A DNA stretch of 64,000 bases from Bacteroides bouchesdurhonensis (GCF_900155865.1 NZ_LT707006.1:3078577-3142576); one strand, 5' to 3'. Positions 9,410 to 18,301 are shown, counted from the stretch's first letter. Numbers and translations: made by a program. The notes: generated by a model from the sequence alone, not told the origin.

Positions 9410-9992
9410 CTGGAAATTATTGTTTACTCAACAAGAACTTAAACAAGTTAAATATATATATTAGAATCACTGGAAAGATGTACTAGAGTTCTTTGGAAGA
9501 TGTACTAGAGTTCTTTGGAAGATGTACAATAACTGATTGAAAGATGTACATGACTTGGCTGGAAGATGTACTTTAATTACTAATGAAATATTTAACTTCA
9601 ATCCTTTCAATGTTCGTTGATAAACTATTCGATCTTTTTTTTAATCACTACCGATGTTTGAAATAAACATTGAGAAGATTATTCTGAAACATTTCGATCT
9701 TTTTTTAGAAATTTAGTCTACGGAAAGTAAATGAAATCTCTTCTCTGTCATGTCATTTTTTACTGTATATCACTATCAATCTGAGAAATATAATGAAGGA
9801 ACATAATTTATACCACTTTCTATTGTCGTAAAACTCAACCCAAAGGATGATACATACAGAAAAGATACAAAACAAGTTCCTTCATCATAACTAGCTATAG
9901 TACAAACTGATAGAATAAAATATGACGATGAATGAAAATGAAATAGCAATAATTGAATGAATGATTTTAATGCTTGTTTTTATAAAAACCGC
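9410..9992. other. Non-coding gap between yigZ and DUF1015
   Basis: About 580 AT-rich bases without a convincing gene. It holds the 22-bp array at 9475-9584 and two copies of TTCGATCTTTTTTT-like sequence about 64 bases apart (near 9629 and 9693). A 27-codon ORF starting with ATG near 9584 overlaps the end of the array and looks like chance. No terminator hairpin is obvious for the DUF1015 operon that ends at 9993. Confidence 0.6.
9475..9584. repeat. Five-unit 22-bp tandem array
   Basis: The 9-mer AAGATGTAC occurs at 9475, 9497, 9519, 9541 and 9563, every copy exactly 22 bases from the next. The first two units are identical over all 22 bases; in units 3-5 only the 9-mer and part of the flank stay constant. 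A period of 22 is about two helical turns, so every core faces the same side of the DNA. It is not a multiple of three, so it is not a coding repeat. It is too short in period and unevenly conserved for a CRISPR. Confidence 0.85.
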
Positions 9993-11240
9993 TTAGTCTA
10001 ACTTATGAATCACTAATCCAGAGCGCAGTTTTGGTTCAAACCAAGTAGTCTTTGGAGGCATTATATTACCAGTATCCGCAATATCCATCAATTGTTTCAT
10101 TGATACCGGATAAAGAGCCAACGCTACTTTCATTTCACCACTATCTACTCTTTTCTTCAATTCTCCTAAACCACGAATACCACCGACAAAATCGATACGT
10201 TTATCAGAGCGTAGATCCTTAATACCCAGAATTTCATCCAATATCAGATTAGAAGATATAGTCACATCAAGCACTCCGATAGGATCATTGTCATCATAAG
10301 TGCCAACTTTTGCAGTTAAGCTATACCATTTACCCTCTAGGTAAAGAGAGAAGTTATGTAAACCTGAAGGTTTATAAATATCAGTTCCCTCTTCTTTCAC
10401 AATAAAGTTTTTCTTTAAAGCAGCTAAGAACTGTTCCGGAGTCAATCCATTGAGATCTTTCACTACACGGTTATAGTCAATGATAGTAAGTTGATTTGCT
10501 GGAAAACAAACAGCCATAAAGTAGTTATACTCTTCATCACCACGATGATTTACATTTTGCTTCGCTTTTTCGGCACCTACCAATGCAGCAGCTGCAGAAC
10601 GATGATGACCATCAGCTATATAAAGAGCTGGCATTTTAGCAAATTCAGAAGTGATAGTGGCAATATCTTCATCCTGATCTATAATCCAAAATGTATGGCC
10701 GAAGCCATCACCCGGAGCGATAAAGTCATAAACAGGTTTATTAGCTACATATTTCTTAATGACTCCATCCAGTTTTACATTATCGGGATAAGCGAAGAAA
10801 ACAGGTTCGATATTGGCATTATTCACGCGAACATGTTTCATACGGTCTTCTTCTTTGTCACGACGTGTCAGCTCATGTTTCTTGATGACACCATTCATGT
10901 AATCAGGTACATAGGCACCAACTACCAAACCATATTGGGTCTTGCCATTCATCGTCTGGGCATAGATGTAATAGTTCTCTTTTGCATCCTGTACCAGCCA
11001 ACCTTTGTCCTGGAAAAGTTGGAAATTCTCAGCAGCTTTTTCATATACACGCTCATCGTGTTCATCCGTACCAACCGGGAAATCTATTTCAGGTTTAATG
11101 ATATGATAAAGGGATTTTTCGTTACCTTCCGCCTCTACGCGGGCTTCTTCGGAGTTCAATACATCATAAGGACGTGAAGCGACCTGCTCAACCAGATCTT
11201 GTGGAGGACGAATGCCTTTAAAAGGTTTAATTATAGCCAT
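9993..11240 (-). CDS. DUF1015 family protein, serine-operon member
   Basis: 415-residue cytoplasmic protein of the DUF1015 (COG4198) family. The start at 11240 gives MAIIKPFKGIRPP, the conserved N-terminus; the longer form adds 12 unconserved residues. Visible family motifs are the early RPYDV segment, the TRRDKEEDRMKHV block and YIADGHHRSAAA (about residues 208-219). DGHHR resembles the loop of ParB/sulfiredoxin-fold enzymes, some of which phosphorylate free serine; that is only a hint. It follows serC and serA in one direction, and this linkage points to serine or phosphoserine metabolism. A hairpin separates it from serA. Biochemical function unknown. Confidence 0.85.
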   Translation of the reverse strand: MAIIKPFKGIRPPQDLVEQVASRPYDVLNSEEARVEAEGNEKSLYHIIKPEIDFPVGTDEHDERVYEKAAENFQLFQDKGWLVQDAKENYYIYAQTMNGKTQYGLVVGAYVPDYMNGVIKKHELTRRDKEEDRMKHVRVNNANIEPVFFAYPDNVKLDGVIKKYVANKPVYDFIAPGDGFGHTFWIIDQDEDIATITSEFAKMPALYIADGHHRSAAAALVGAEKAKQNVNHRGDEEYNYFMAVCFPANQLTIIDYNRVVKDLNGLTPEQFLAALKKNFIVKEEGTDIYKPSGLHNFSLYLEGKWYSLTAKVGTYDDNDPIGVLDVTISSNLILDEILGIKDLRSDKRIDFVGGIRGLGELKKRVDSGEMKVALALYPVSMKQLMDIADTGNIMPPKTTWFEPKLRSGLVIHKLD

Positions 11241-11270
11241 GATATTAGGTATTTTATATGAAAAATTAAA

Positions 11271-11299
11271 AGCCACAGACTTATTGAAAATCTGTGGCT
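11271..11299 (-). terminator. Hairpin downstream of serA
   Basis: AGCCACAGA (11271-11279) pairs perfectly with TCTGTGGCT (11291-11299) around an 11-base loop. On the minus strand it is followed by TTTTAATTTTTC, so it fits a terminator for serA. It lies only 30 bases upstream of the DUF1015 start, so leaky termination would tune that gene. Confidence 0.6.
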
Positions 11300-11379
11300 C
11301 AAATATACTACTTATTTCTATAATAGACGTTTTGTAGTGAACTGTTTTTATTCAAAATACTTACTAATGACTTTGAACA

Positions 11380-12300
11380 TTACTTATTCACTCTAAATTT
11401 CTCGCAACCGTCTTTTAGGAATCCTACAATTTGTTTAGCAGCAGCAATTCCTGCATTGATATTTGCTTCGGCCGTCTGTGCACCCATCTTTTTAGGAGTT
11501 GAGAAATAACGTCCCGCAAATTTCTCTGCAAATTCAGCATTAGCAGCAGGCATAATATCTGTAAGATACTTAAAGTCAGCACGTTCTTCCATCAACTTAA
11601 TCAACTCAGCTTCATTGATAACTTCCTTACGAGCTGTATTTACCAGCATAGCCCCCTTCGGCATATCTTTCAGCAGAGCATAATTAATAGAGTTTCTGGT
11701 TTCAGCAGTTGCAGGAATATGAAGAGATACTATCTGACAAGTCTTATACAATTCTTCTGCTGAATCAAGTGCTTTTACACCATCTTTTTCGATCACGTCC
11801 TTCGGGCAGAATGCATCATAAGCATACACTTCCATTCCGAAGCCTTTTGCAATGCGTGCTACATTGCGACCTACGTTTCCGTAAGCATGAATACCCAATT
11901 TCTTACCCATCAATTCAGTACCGGAAGTTCCGTTATAGAAGTTACGAACGGCATAAACCATCATACCCAAAGCTAATTCAGCTACAGCATTAGAGTTCTG
12001 TCCTGGAGTATTCATTACACATACACCATGAGCAGTAGCAGCTTCCAAATCTACATTATCATATCCTGCACCTGCACGGACTACGATTTTCAGTTCTTTG
12101 GCAGCATCCAATACTTCAGCATCAATAATATCACTACGGATAATGATAGCATTAGCATCTTTCACAGCATCCAACAGTTGAGCTTTTTCTGTGTATTTTT
12201 CCAACAAAGCAAGTTCATAACCCGCTGCTTCTATTTCTTTACGGATACCGTCTACAGCAACTTTCGCAAACGGTTTATCAGTAGCTATAAGTATTTTCAT
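11380..12300 (-). CDS. serA: D-3-phosphoglycerate dehydrogenase, type III
   Basis: Oxidises 3-phosphoglycerate to 3-phosphohydroxypyruvate with NAD, the first committed step of serine synthesis. At 306 residues it has only the substrate and nucleotide-binding domains and lacks the ACT and intervening domains of longer enzymes, so serine feedback through an ACT domain is not expected. The NAD loop is LGIHAYGNVGRNVA (about 135-148) and the catalytic Arg is Arg224 in NTARKEV. Where most family members have TPH(L/I)G it reads TPKKMGAQT, putting Lys270 in the His position. That is the Lys-type class III form described from Entamoeba and Bacteroidetes. It lies between serC and DUF1015. Confidence 0.93.
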   Translation of the reverse strand: MKILIATDKPFAKVAVDGIRKEIEAAGYELALLEKYTEKAQLLDAVKDANAIIIRSDIIDAEVLDAAKELKIVVRAGAGYDNVDLEAATAHGVCVMNTPGQNSNAVAELALGMMVYAVRNFYNGTSGTELMGKKLGIHAYGNVGRNVARIAKGFGMEVYAYDAFCPKDVIEKDGVKALDSAEELYKTCQIVSLHIPATAETRNSINYALLKDMPKGAMLVNTARKEVINEAELIKLMEERADFKYLTDIMPAANAEFAEKFAGRYFSTPKKMGAQTAEANINAGIAAAKQIVGFLKDGCEKFRVNK

Positions 12301-12323
12301 AATCTAATTCTATTTATAAAGAC

Positions 12324-12391
12324 TCACCACAGATTACTTAGACTTCTTCAGATTTTATTTAATATCCGGAAATCCATGTAATCTGTGGTGA
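12324..12391. repeat. 14-bp inverted repeat between serC and serA
   Basis: TCACCACAGATTAC (12324-12337) is the exact reverse complement of GTAATCTGTGGTGA (12378-12391), with a 40-base loop. It fills most of the 99-base gap between serC and serA. The core CCACAGATT recurs in the hairpin after serA. It may be a mobile-repeat relic, an RNA stem or a processing site; there is no T-run to mark it as a terminator. Confidence 0.7.
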
Positions 12392-12399
12392 AAATAATA

Positions 12400-13467
12400 T
12401 TAATGAAGCTTCTCAAATTCCTGCATACAATCTATCAAAGCCTGTACGCTTTCTTTCGGCATTGCATTGTAGCAAGATGCGCGGAAACCACCTACTGAAC
12501 GATGTCCTTTGATACCTACCATACCTCTTTCTGTAGCAAACTTCATGAAGTCAGCTTCAAGATCTTTGTACTCAGGTGCCATTACAAAACAGATATTCAT
12601 GCGTGAACGGTCTTCCTTGGCAGCAGTACCAACAAACAGTTTGTTACGGTCGATTTCTGCATATAGCATATCAGCCTTTTCAATAGCTCGACGTTGCATT
12701 TCTTCCACACCACCTTGTGCCTTGATCCAACGCAAGTTCAGCAATGCAGCGTAGATAGGTACTACCGGAGGAGTGTTGAACATAGAACCATTATCAATAT
12801 GTGTCTGATAATTCAACATAGTCGGGATATAACGGGAAACTTTACCTACAGCGTCATTCTTTACAATTACGAAAGTAAGACCTGCAGGTGCCAAATTCTT
12901 CTGTGCACCACCATAGATACAGATATATTTTGAAACGTCAATCGGACGTGAGAAAATATCAGATGACATATCAGCTACCATGGGAACCGGAGAATCAAGA
13001 TCACTCTTCAACTCAGTACCGTAAATGGTGTTATTTGTGGTAATATGGAAATAATCTGCGTCTGCCGGAACTGTGTAATCTTTTGGAATGTATGTATAAG
13101 TAGCTTCAGCTGAAGAGGCAACTTCGATAACCTCTCCAAATCCCTTCGCTTCTTTCATTGCTTTCTTAGCCCAAACACCGGTGTTCAAGTAAGCAGCTTT
13201 CTTTTCAAGAAAGTTGAAAGGCACCATGCAGAACTCCATACTAGCTCCTCCACCCAAGAACAATACCGAATAACCTTCGGGGATATTAAGTAATTCCTTG
13301 AATAAGGCCACTGCTTCATCAACCACAGGTTGGAAGTCTTTGGCGCGGTGGCTGATTTCCATCAGAGAGAGACCAGAGCCGTTGAAATCTAAAATAGCCT
13401 TCGCCGTATCCTCTATCACCTCACGCGGAAGAATGGAAGGTCCTGCATTGAAATTATGCTTTTTCAT
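12400..13467 (-). CDS. serC: Phosphoserine aminotransferase
   Basis: PLP enzyme converting 3-phosphohydroxypyruvate and glutamate to phosphoserine and 2-oxoglutarate; also used in pyridoxal phosphate synthesis in some bacteria. 355 residues, normal for the family. The start [14 protein letters not shown] is canonical. [10 protein letters not shown] (about 70-79) binds the cofactor phosphate and Lys190 in [12 protein letters not shown] is the Schiff-base lysine. It is the first gene of the serC-serA-DUF1015 operon and has a well-formed promoter 54-84 bases upstream. No serB is seen in the window. Confidence 0.96.
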   Translation of the reverse strand: MKKHNFNAGPSILPREVIEDTAKAILDFNGSGLSLMEISHRAKDFQPVVDEAVALFKELLNIPEGYSVLFLGGGASMEFCMVPFNFLEKKAAYLNTGVWAKKAMKEAKGFGEVIEVASSAEATYTYIPKDYTVPADADYFHITTNNTIYGTELKSDLDSPVPMVADMSSDIFSRPIDVSKYICIYGGAQKNLAPAGLTFVIVKNDAVGKVSRYIPTMLNYQTHIDNGSMFNTPPVVPIYAALLNLRWIKAQGGVEEMQRRAIEKADMLYAEIDRNKLFVGTAAKEDRSRMNICFVMAPEYKDLEADFMKFATERGMVGIKGHRSVGGFRASCYNAMPKESVQALIDCMQEFEKLH

Positions 13468-13520
13468 TTGAAGTTTGTTTTTGGTTTAACAATTTCGTTA
13501 GTTTATGTCGTTAGACCCTG

Positions 13521-13551
13521 CGAATTTACGAATTAATTTCCGCCACACAAA
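13521..13551 (-). promoter_or_regulatory. serC promoter with -33 and -7 boxes
   Basis: On the minus strand TTTG (13548-13551) is followed after exactly 19 bases by TAAATTCG (13521-13528). This fits the Bacteroides pattern TTTG-N19-TAnnTTTG with one mismatch in the -7 box. It would drive the whole serine operon. Confidence 0.6.
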
Positions 13552-13781
13552 TCTTTCCTTATAAAAATACTGTTTTAAAGCAGATTTCTCTTTCTTTTTA
13601 TTGGTTTATACAGGATATATACACCATATTGTTATCTATACATATCAAATATGGTATTTTAGACGAAAATAGAGACTTGCAGGAAATATTGATATATACT
13701 TCCTAAAATATGAACAACCCATATTATAGCATTTAAATACCTTATCAATCACAAAGCACAGCCAAGAAACATATAACCTCT
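13552..13781. other. Non-coding stretch upstream of serC
   Basis: With the serC leader it makes a gap of 314 bases (13468-13781) between the serC start and the helicase stop. Apart from the serC promoter I see only AT-rich sequence with poly-T runs, no clear hairpin and no plausible gene. Confidence 0.5.
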
Positions 13782-15116
13782 TTACTTGGCTTCCTCAATA
13801 ATGGTTTTCATTCCTTTAATCTTCTCGCCTTGAATAAGATTTAATAATTGCTTCACTTTAGTACGACGAATTGCCACAAACGAATAATGTTCTTTCACAT
13901 CAATTGCTCCAACATCTTCACGACTTAGATTACCTTTTTTATATAAGAATCCTGCAATATCAATCCGATTCAATTTTTCTTTCTTTCCTTTACCTATATA
14001 TATAGTAGCCCAAACTGACTTGGGAGGACGAGGAGGATTTTCCGGTAATACTATCGTTTCTATGTCTTCCGGAATATAGAGAGGCAATTTTTCTTCTTCA
14101 TTAAGAATCAGATATGAAGTACCTGTTGCATCCCAACGGGCAGTACGACCATTGCGATGTGTAAACGCTTCTTCATTAACCGGCAAATGATAGTGAATAA
14201 TATGCTCAATTTCAGGTATATCAAGTCCACGTGCTGCAAGATCAGTAGAAATCAGAACATGACAACTGCCGTTACGGAATTTATATAATGCACGTTCCCG
14301 GTCAGGTTGTTCCATTCCTCCATGAAAACGTTCTGTATATAATTTCTTTTCCGCTAATAATTTATGTACACGATCTACAGCATCCCGATGATTGCAAAAA
14401 ACAATACTGGAGCTACTACCCAATGTACAAAGCAAATTATAAAGTGTATCTACTTTATCTTTCGAAGGAGATATTACCTTCATCAAAGTCAGACGAGAAT
14501 CTCGCTCCTCAGAAGCTTCTGGAAGGAAATTCAATTTAACAGTTCGATTCAATCCTGTGAATTGAGGGATTTCTTCAGCATCAGTAGCAGACAATAGAAT
14601 CCGTTTCTTTAATCCCGGAAGTTGAGTGATAATTTCCGCCATTTCATCATGAAAACCGAATTCCAACGATTTATCAAATTCGTCAATTATCAACGTATGG
14701 ATAGTTTCTGGATTGAAATTTCCTTTTGATAGATGATCAGTGATACGTCCAGGCGTACCAATAATAATAGCAGGATGATTACCCGCAATACTTTTCTTCT
14801 CTTCAGCTATAGGATGTCCACCATAACAACAACAAGTTTTCCAAGAAGTCTCCATTGATTTGAAAACAGTATCTATTTGCAAAGCTAACTCACGTGAAGG
14901 AGCAAGAATCAATACTTGTACACTGTTGTCATCCGATTTCAGGATGAGCAACAAAGGTAACAGATATGCCAGAGTCTTACCTGAACCTGTCGGCGACAAG
15001 AGAATCACATCTTTCTTGCCCATAGCTTGCTCAAGCGATGCTTCCTGCATCGGATTCAGTGCTTTAATATTCAAATTACGAAGGGCTGATTCTATTATTT
15101 CATTATTCTGTATCAT
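13782..15116 (-). CDS. DEAD-box RNA helicase with DbpA-type C-terminal domain
   Basis: 444-residue ATP-dependent RNA helicase. Helicase motifs in order: Q-motif region LNPMQEASL, motif I SPTGSGKT (41-48), motif II DEFD (145-148, a variant of DEAD), SAT (175-177), and HRNGRTAR near 315. The last 75 residues (from about 370) fit a DbpA/CsdA RNA-binding domain, with IAGFLYKKGNLSREDVGAIDV. DbpA works on 23S rRNA hairpin 92 in ribosome assembly; whether this protein shares that target is inference. Its -7 box lies just 5 bases upstream of the ATG. It is transcribed alone, the next gene on the strand being serC. Confidence 0.9.
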   Translation of the reverse strand: MIQNNEIIESALRNLNIKALNPMQEASLEQAMGKKDVILLSPTGSGKTLAYLLPLLLILKSDDNSVQVLILAPSRELALQIDTVFKSMETSWKTCCCYGGHPIAEEKKSIAGNHPAIIIGTPGRITDHLSKGNFNPETIHTLIIDEFDKSLEFGFHDEMAEIITQLPGLKKRILLSATDAEEIPQFTGLNRTVKLNFLPEASEERDSRLTLMKVISPSKDKVDTLYNLLCTLGSSSSIVFCNHRDAVDRVHKLLAEKKLYTERFHGGMEQPDRERALYKFRNGSCHVLISTDLAARGLDIPEIEHIIHYHLPVNEEAFTHRNGRTARWDATGTSYLILNEEEKLPLYIPEDIETIVLPENPPRPPKSVWATIYIGKGKKEKLNRIDIAGFLYKKGNLSREDVGAIDVKEHYSFVAIRRTKVKQLLNLIQGEKIKGMKTIIEEAK

Positions 15117-15121
15117 GAAAA

Positions 15122-15129
15122 CAAAGATA
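15122..15129 (-). promoter_or_regulatory. Promoter -7 box abutting helicase start
   Basis: TATCTTTG on the minus strand ends 5 bases before the ATG at 15116. A near -33 box (TTTC at 15148-15151, spacing 18) supports it. The message would be leaderless or nearly so. Confidence 0.5.
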
Positions 15130-15156
15130 TGAAAAGAAATGAAGAATGAAAGTTAA

Positions 15157-15339
15157 TTATGATATTTTAGCCATGCCTGTTAAGATGTAGCGACCTTTTA
15201 AATCATGTTCCTTCATATAAATTACAACTTCCGCCCGGCAGGCTGAAATTAAGGCATATCCTGTAAGATTCTCATTGATAGCTTTGGTAAACGAATATTC
15301 TGTGTCATTGTGGATAAAAGATATACGGTGATATTCCAT
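15157..15339 (-). CDS. Small hypothetical protein (60 residues)
   Basis: Not recognised. The 60-residue product starts MEYHRISFIHNDTEYSF, is mixed alpha/beta in character, has one Cys and no signal peptide or membrane segment. Support for a real gene is its own -7 box TACATTTG 33 bases upstream and its balanced composition. It lies between the nqr operon terminator and the helicase promoter, in the same direction as both. A role linked to the helicase is possible but nothing shows it. Confidence 0.55.
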   Translation of the reverse strand: MEYHRISFIHNDTEYSFTKAINENLTGYALISACRAEVVIYMKEHDLKGRYILTGMAKIS

Positions 15340-15372
15340 AACATAATGTATTTAAAAGATCAATATTGGTGT

Positions 15373-15380
15373 CAAATGTA
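15373..15380 (-). promoter_or_regulatory. Promoter -7 box of small ORF
   Basis: TACATTTG on the minus strand matches TAnnTTTG; the ATG of the 60-residue ORF is 33 bases downstream. Confidence 0.45.
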
Positions 15381-15477
15381 CAAAAATAATAGGTAATATT
15401 AATAAAGAACAGGAAACTATATTTGGAATCTATATAAAATTTATCAATTAGAGACGAAAGCGAAAAGCAAAAAATAA

Positions 15478-15532
15478 ACGGAAAATCTGAAAGACATAAT
15501 TGCCTTCTTCAGATTTCCCGTTAGTCTTATAT
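15478..15532 (-). terminator. Terminator of the nqr operon
   Basis: AACGG-AAAATCTGAA (from 15478) pairs with TTCAGATTT-CCCGTT (to 15532). On the minus strand the hairpin is followed by TTTATTTTTTGC. It lies 63 bases after the nqrF stop. Confidence 0.7.
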
Positions 15533-15595
15533 TTACATACTAAAAGCAGCAAAGAACCATTTCTGAAGCTTTACAAGTCCATGCTTGTTAGAATA

Positions 15596-16870
15596 TTATC
15601 CTCCGAAGTTATCGAACATCAAGTTCTGTGCCGGAACGCCCAGATCGTCAAGCATCTTCTCCACAGCTTTGGACATCGGACCAGGACCACACATATAATA
15701 TTCAATATCTTCTGGTGCTTCATGATTCTTCAAATATGTCTCATAAATTACATTATGAACAAATCCCGGAGTGTATTTCACACCTGCTGCATCAGCCGCA
15801 GGATCCGGACGGTCTAGTGCCAGATGGAATGAAAAGTTCGGGAAGTCTCTTTCAATCTGCAAGAAGTCTTCCAAATAGAACACCTCGTTCAAAGCACGTG
15901 CACCATAGAAATAAGACATTTTACGATCAGTAATATGCAATGTCTTCGTCAAGTGCATGATTTGTGCACGCAACGGAGCCATACCGGCACCACCACCAAT
16001 CCACATCATTTCTTTCTTAGAATCTAAGATTGGATGGAAGTCTCCGTAAGGACCACTCATAATCACCTTGTCACCCGGTTTCAGAGTAAAGATGTATGAA
16101 GAAGCGATACCAGCGGGTACATCCATAAATCCGGGACCTTGATCTTTCGGTTTAAACGGTGGAGTTGCAATACGTACAGTCAGCATAATACGGTCACCTT
16201 CTGCTGGATAGTTAGCCATAGAATAAGCACGAATTGTTTCTTCGTTGTTTGTACACTTCAAACCAAACAGACCGAATTTCTCCCAAGCCGGCAAATATTC
16301 CTCACCGATCAGCCCCTTATCAATGTCCTTGTTGTAATCCATTGTATATTTAGGAATCTTGATCTGTGCATAAGAGCCCGGGATAAAGTCCATATGTTCA
16401 CCCTTAGGCAGTGCAACAATAAACTCCTTGATAAATGTAGCAACGTTCTTATTGGAAATAACTTCGCATTCCCACTCTTTTACGCCAAGTACAGATTCGT
16501 CAATCTTAATAGCCATGTCACCTTTCACTTTCACCTGACAACCCAGACGCCAATGGTCTTGTTGCTGTTTACGGCTGAAATGAGGAACTTCAGAAGGCAA
16601 GATCTCGCCACCACCTTCAAGTACCTGACATTTACACTGACCACAAGACCCCTTACCACCACAAGCGGATGACAAGAATATTCCGTTTACAGACAGTGTG
16701 TTCAGCAAAGTAGAGCCGGAAGCTACTTCCAGTTCTTTTTCACCGTTAATTGTAAGTTTCACGTTTCCTGAAGGTACCAAGAATTTCTTGGAAACCAACA
16801 AGATGATAACAAGCAGCAGAATAACCACAAGGAATACCCCAATGCTCGCTAATATTAAATTCATATCCAT
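15596..16870 (-). CDS. nqrF: Na+-translocating NADH:quinone reductase subunit F
   Basis: NADH-oxidising input subunit of Na+-NQR: takes electrons from NADH through FAD to a 2Fe-2S centre. 424 residues. One N-terminal membrane anchor (about 5-27), then a plant-type ferredoxin domain with Cys70, Cys76, Cys79 (ACGGKGSCGQC) and Cys111 (RLGC). A ferredoxin-reductase module follows, with RAYSMANYP for FAD and GGGAGMAPLRAQ for NADH; the C-terminus ends with the conserved DNFGG. It is the last gene of nqrABCDEF, 18 bases after nqrE, and a terminator follows. Confidence 0.97.
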   Translation of the reverse strand: MDMNLILASIGVFLVVILLLVIILLVSKKFLVPSGNVKLTINGEKELEVASGSTLLNTLSVNGIFLSSACGGKGSCGQCKCQVLEGGGEILPSEVPHFSRKQQQDHWRLGCQVKVKGDMAIKIDESVLGVKEWECEVISNKNVATFIKEFIVALPKGEHMDFIPGSYAQIKIPKYTMDYNKDIDKGLIGEEYLPAWEKFGLFGLKCTNNEETIRAYSMANYPAEGDRIMLTVRIATPPFKPKDQGPGFMDVPAGIASSYIFTLKPGDKVIMSGPYGDFHPILDSKKEMMWIGGGAGMAPLRAQIMHLTKTLHITDRKMSYFYGARALNEVFYLEDFLQIERDFPNFSFHLALDRPDPAADAAGVKYTPGFVHNVIYETYLKNHEAPEDIEYYMCGPGPMSKAVEKMLDDLGVPAQNLMFDNFGG

Positions 16871-16888
16871 TGTTTATTCCTTTCTTTA

Positions 16889-17515
16889 TTAGATGTTCAA
16901 ACCAGAGAAACACATAAATGCGATGGCCATCAGACCTACTGTGATAAATGTGATACCTAAACCTTTCAAAGGAGCAGGTACATCAGAGTAAGCCATTTTT
17001 TCACGTATCGCAGCCAAACCAACAATAGCCAGTAACCAACCGATACCTGAACCCAATGCATAAGAGAGTGCATCCCAAATGTCACCAATATATTTCGGAT
17101 CGCTCGGAGCCAAGTTGATACGCTGTTGCATGAAAAGCGAAGCACCCATGATGGCACAGTTTACAGCAATCAACGGCAAAAAGATACCGAGTGAGGCATA
17201 CAGCGACGGGCTGAAACGCTCTACTACCATCTCTACCAATTGCACGATACCGGCAATAACCGCAATGAAAAGAATAAAACTCAAGAAACTAAGATCAACA
17301 CCTTCGACGATAGCGTTAGCTGCCAATACCTTAGTTTGCAACAAATAATTGACCGGAAGAGTAACAATCAACACGAAAGTTACAGCAATACCTAGTCCTA
17401 CGGCAGTCTTCACATTCTTCGATACAGCCAGGTATGAACACATACCGAGGAAGAAAGCGAATATCATGTTGTCCACAAAGATGGAGCGGACGAATAAACT
17501 TAATAAATGTTCCAT
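16889..17515 (-). CDS. nqrE: Na+-translocating NADH:quinone reductase subunit E
   Basis: Integral membrane subunit of Na+-NQR, 208 residues with six predicted helices, homologous to NqrD and RnfA/E. The conserved N-terminus [31 protein letters not shown] includes the membrane cysteine (here GMCSYLAV) that, with its NqrD partner, holds an iron centre inside the membrane. Located between nqrD and nqrF. The 129-base gap to nqrD is the widest in the operon and carries AT-rich direct repeats of the AATTAAGAATTAAGAA kind rather than a promoter I can recognise. Confidence 0.96.
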   Translation of the reverse strand: MEHLLSLFVRSIFVDNMIFAFFLGMCSYLAVSKNVKTAVGLGIAVTFVLIVTLPVNYLLQTKVLAANAIVEGVDLSFLSFILFIAVIAGIVQLVEMVVERFSPSLYASLGIFLPLIAVNCAIMGASLFMQQRINLAPSDPKYIGDIWDALSYALGSGIGWLLAIVGLAAIREKMAYSDVPAPLKGLGITFITVGLMAIAFMCFSGLNI

Positions 17516-17644
17516 ATCTTTAATTAAGAATTAAGAAAGAAGAAGTCAGATTGAAGAAAGCACAACGAACGGCAACATAAAAATGTACACACTGCTCACA
17601 GTCCCAATTCTTCATTCCCCCTTTTTCATTCTTCATTTATATTA

Positions 17645-18280
17645 TTACTTTTCTTGCAGTTCTTTGTGACGTGCACGTTGATACCAGATAATGCAAGCTA
17701 CGATAATCAATGCCATCGGAGGCATTAGCATCAGACCATTGTTTACGTATCCAATTTTCTGAATCGGTCCGTAGTTCAAAATGTTGAAACCAAGCAATGT
17801 TCCCGAGCCAAACAGTTCGCGGAAGAAAGCTACGATTACCAAAATCTTTGCATACCCCAAACCGTTACCCACACCGTCAAGGAATGATTCCCAAGGACCG
17901 TTTTGCATGGCAAATGCTTCCAAACGTCCCATCAGGATACAGTTTGTAATGATCAAACCTACGTAAACAGAAAGCTGTACACTTACATCATATGCAAACG
18001 CTTTCAGGATTTCACTTACGATAGTTACCAAAGCTGCTACAACCACCAACTGTACGATGATACGGATACGGTTAGGAATGGTTTTGCGCAACAATGAAAT
18101 AACGACGTTAGAAAATGCGGTAATCACTGTTACTGAAAGCCCCATCACAATAGCAGGTTCCAGTTTAGCAGTTACAGCAAGTGCCGAACAGATACCCAAC
18201 ACCTGTACGGTTACCGGATTATCCATTCCCAGCGGAGCAGAGAATACTTCTTTATTTCTCTTTGAAAACAACTGTCCCAT
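17645..18280 (-). CDS. nqrD: Na+-translocating NADH:quinone reductase subunit D
   Basis: Integral membrane subunit of Na+-NQR, 211 residues, six predicted helices. Family features are the N-terminal [24 protein letters not shown] (with its membrane Cys) and [14 protein letters not shown] in the second half-repeat, which supplies the second Cys. It pairs with NqrE as an inverted-topology partner. It begins 21 bases after the nqrC stop. Confidence 0.96.
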   Translation of the reverse strand: MGQLFSKRNKEVFSAPLGMDNPVTVQVLGICSALAVTAKLEPAIVMGLSVTVITAFSNVVISLLRKTIPNRIRIIVQLVVVAALVTIVSEILKAFAYDVSVQLSVYVGLIITNCILMGRLEAFAMQNGPWESFLDGVGNGLGYAKILVIVAFFRELFGSGTLLGFNILNYGPIQKIGYVNNGLMLMPPMALIIVACIIWYQRARHKELQEK

Positions 18281-18301
18281 ATTCTTATTTCTCCTCCTTT
18301 A

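Noticed and set aside
9475..9584. CRISPR array for the 22-bp repeats
   Set aside because: Only nine bases are constant, the spacers are 13 bases and partly identical, and there are no cas genes. A CRISPR needs longer identical repeats and unique spacers of 30 bases or so.
10491..11177. 228-residue plus-strand frame opposite the DUF1015 gene
   Set aside because: Antisense shadow; the minus strand frame carries all the conserved DUF1015 motifs.
17516..17644. Internal promoter in the nqrE-nqrD gap
   Set aside because: The 129-base gap holds AT-rich repeat filler and no TAnnTTTG box facing nqrE; operon read-through is simpler.
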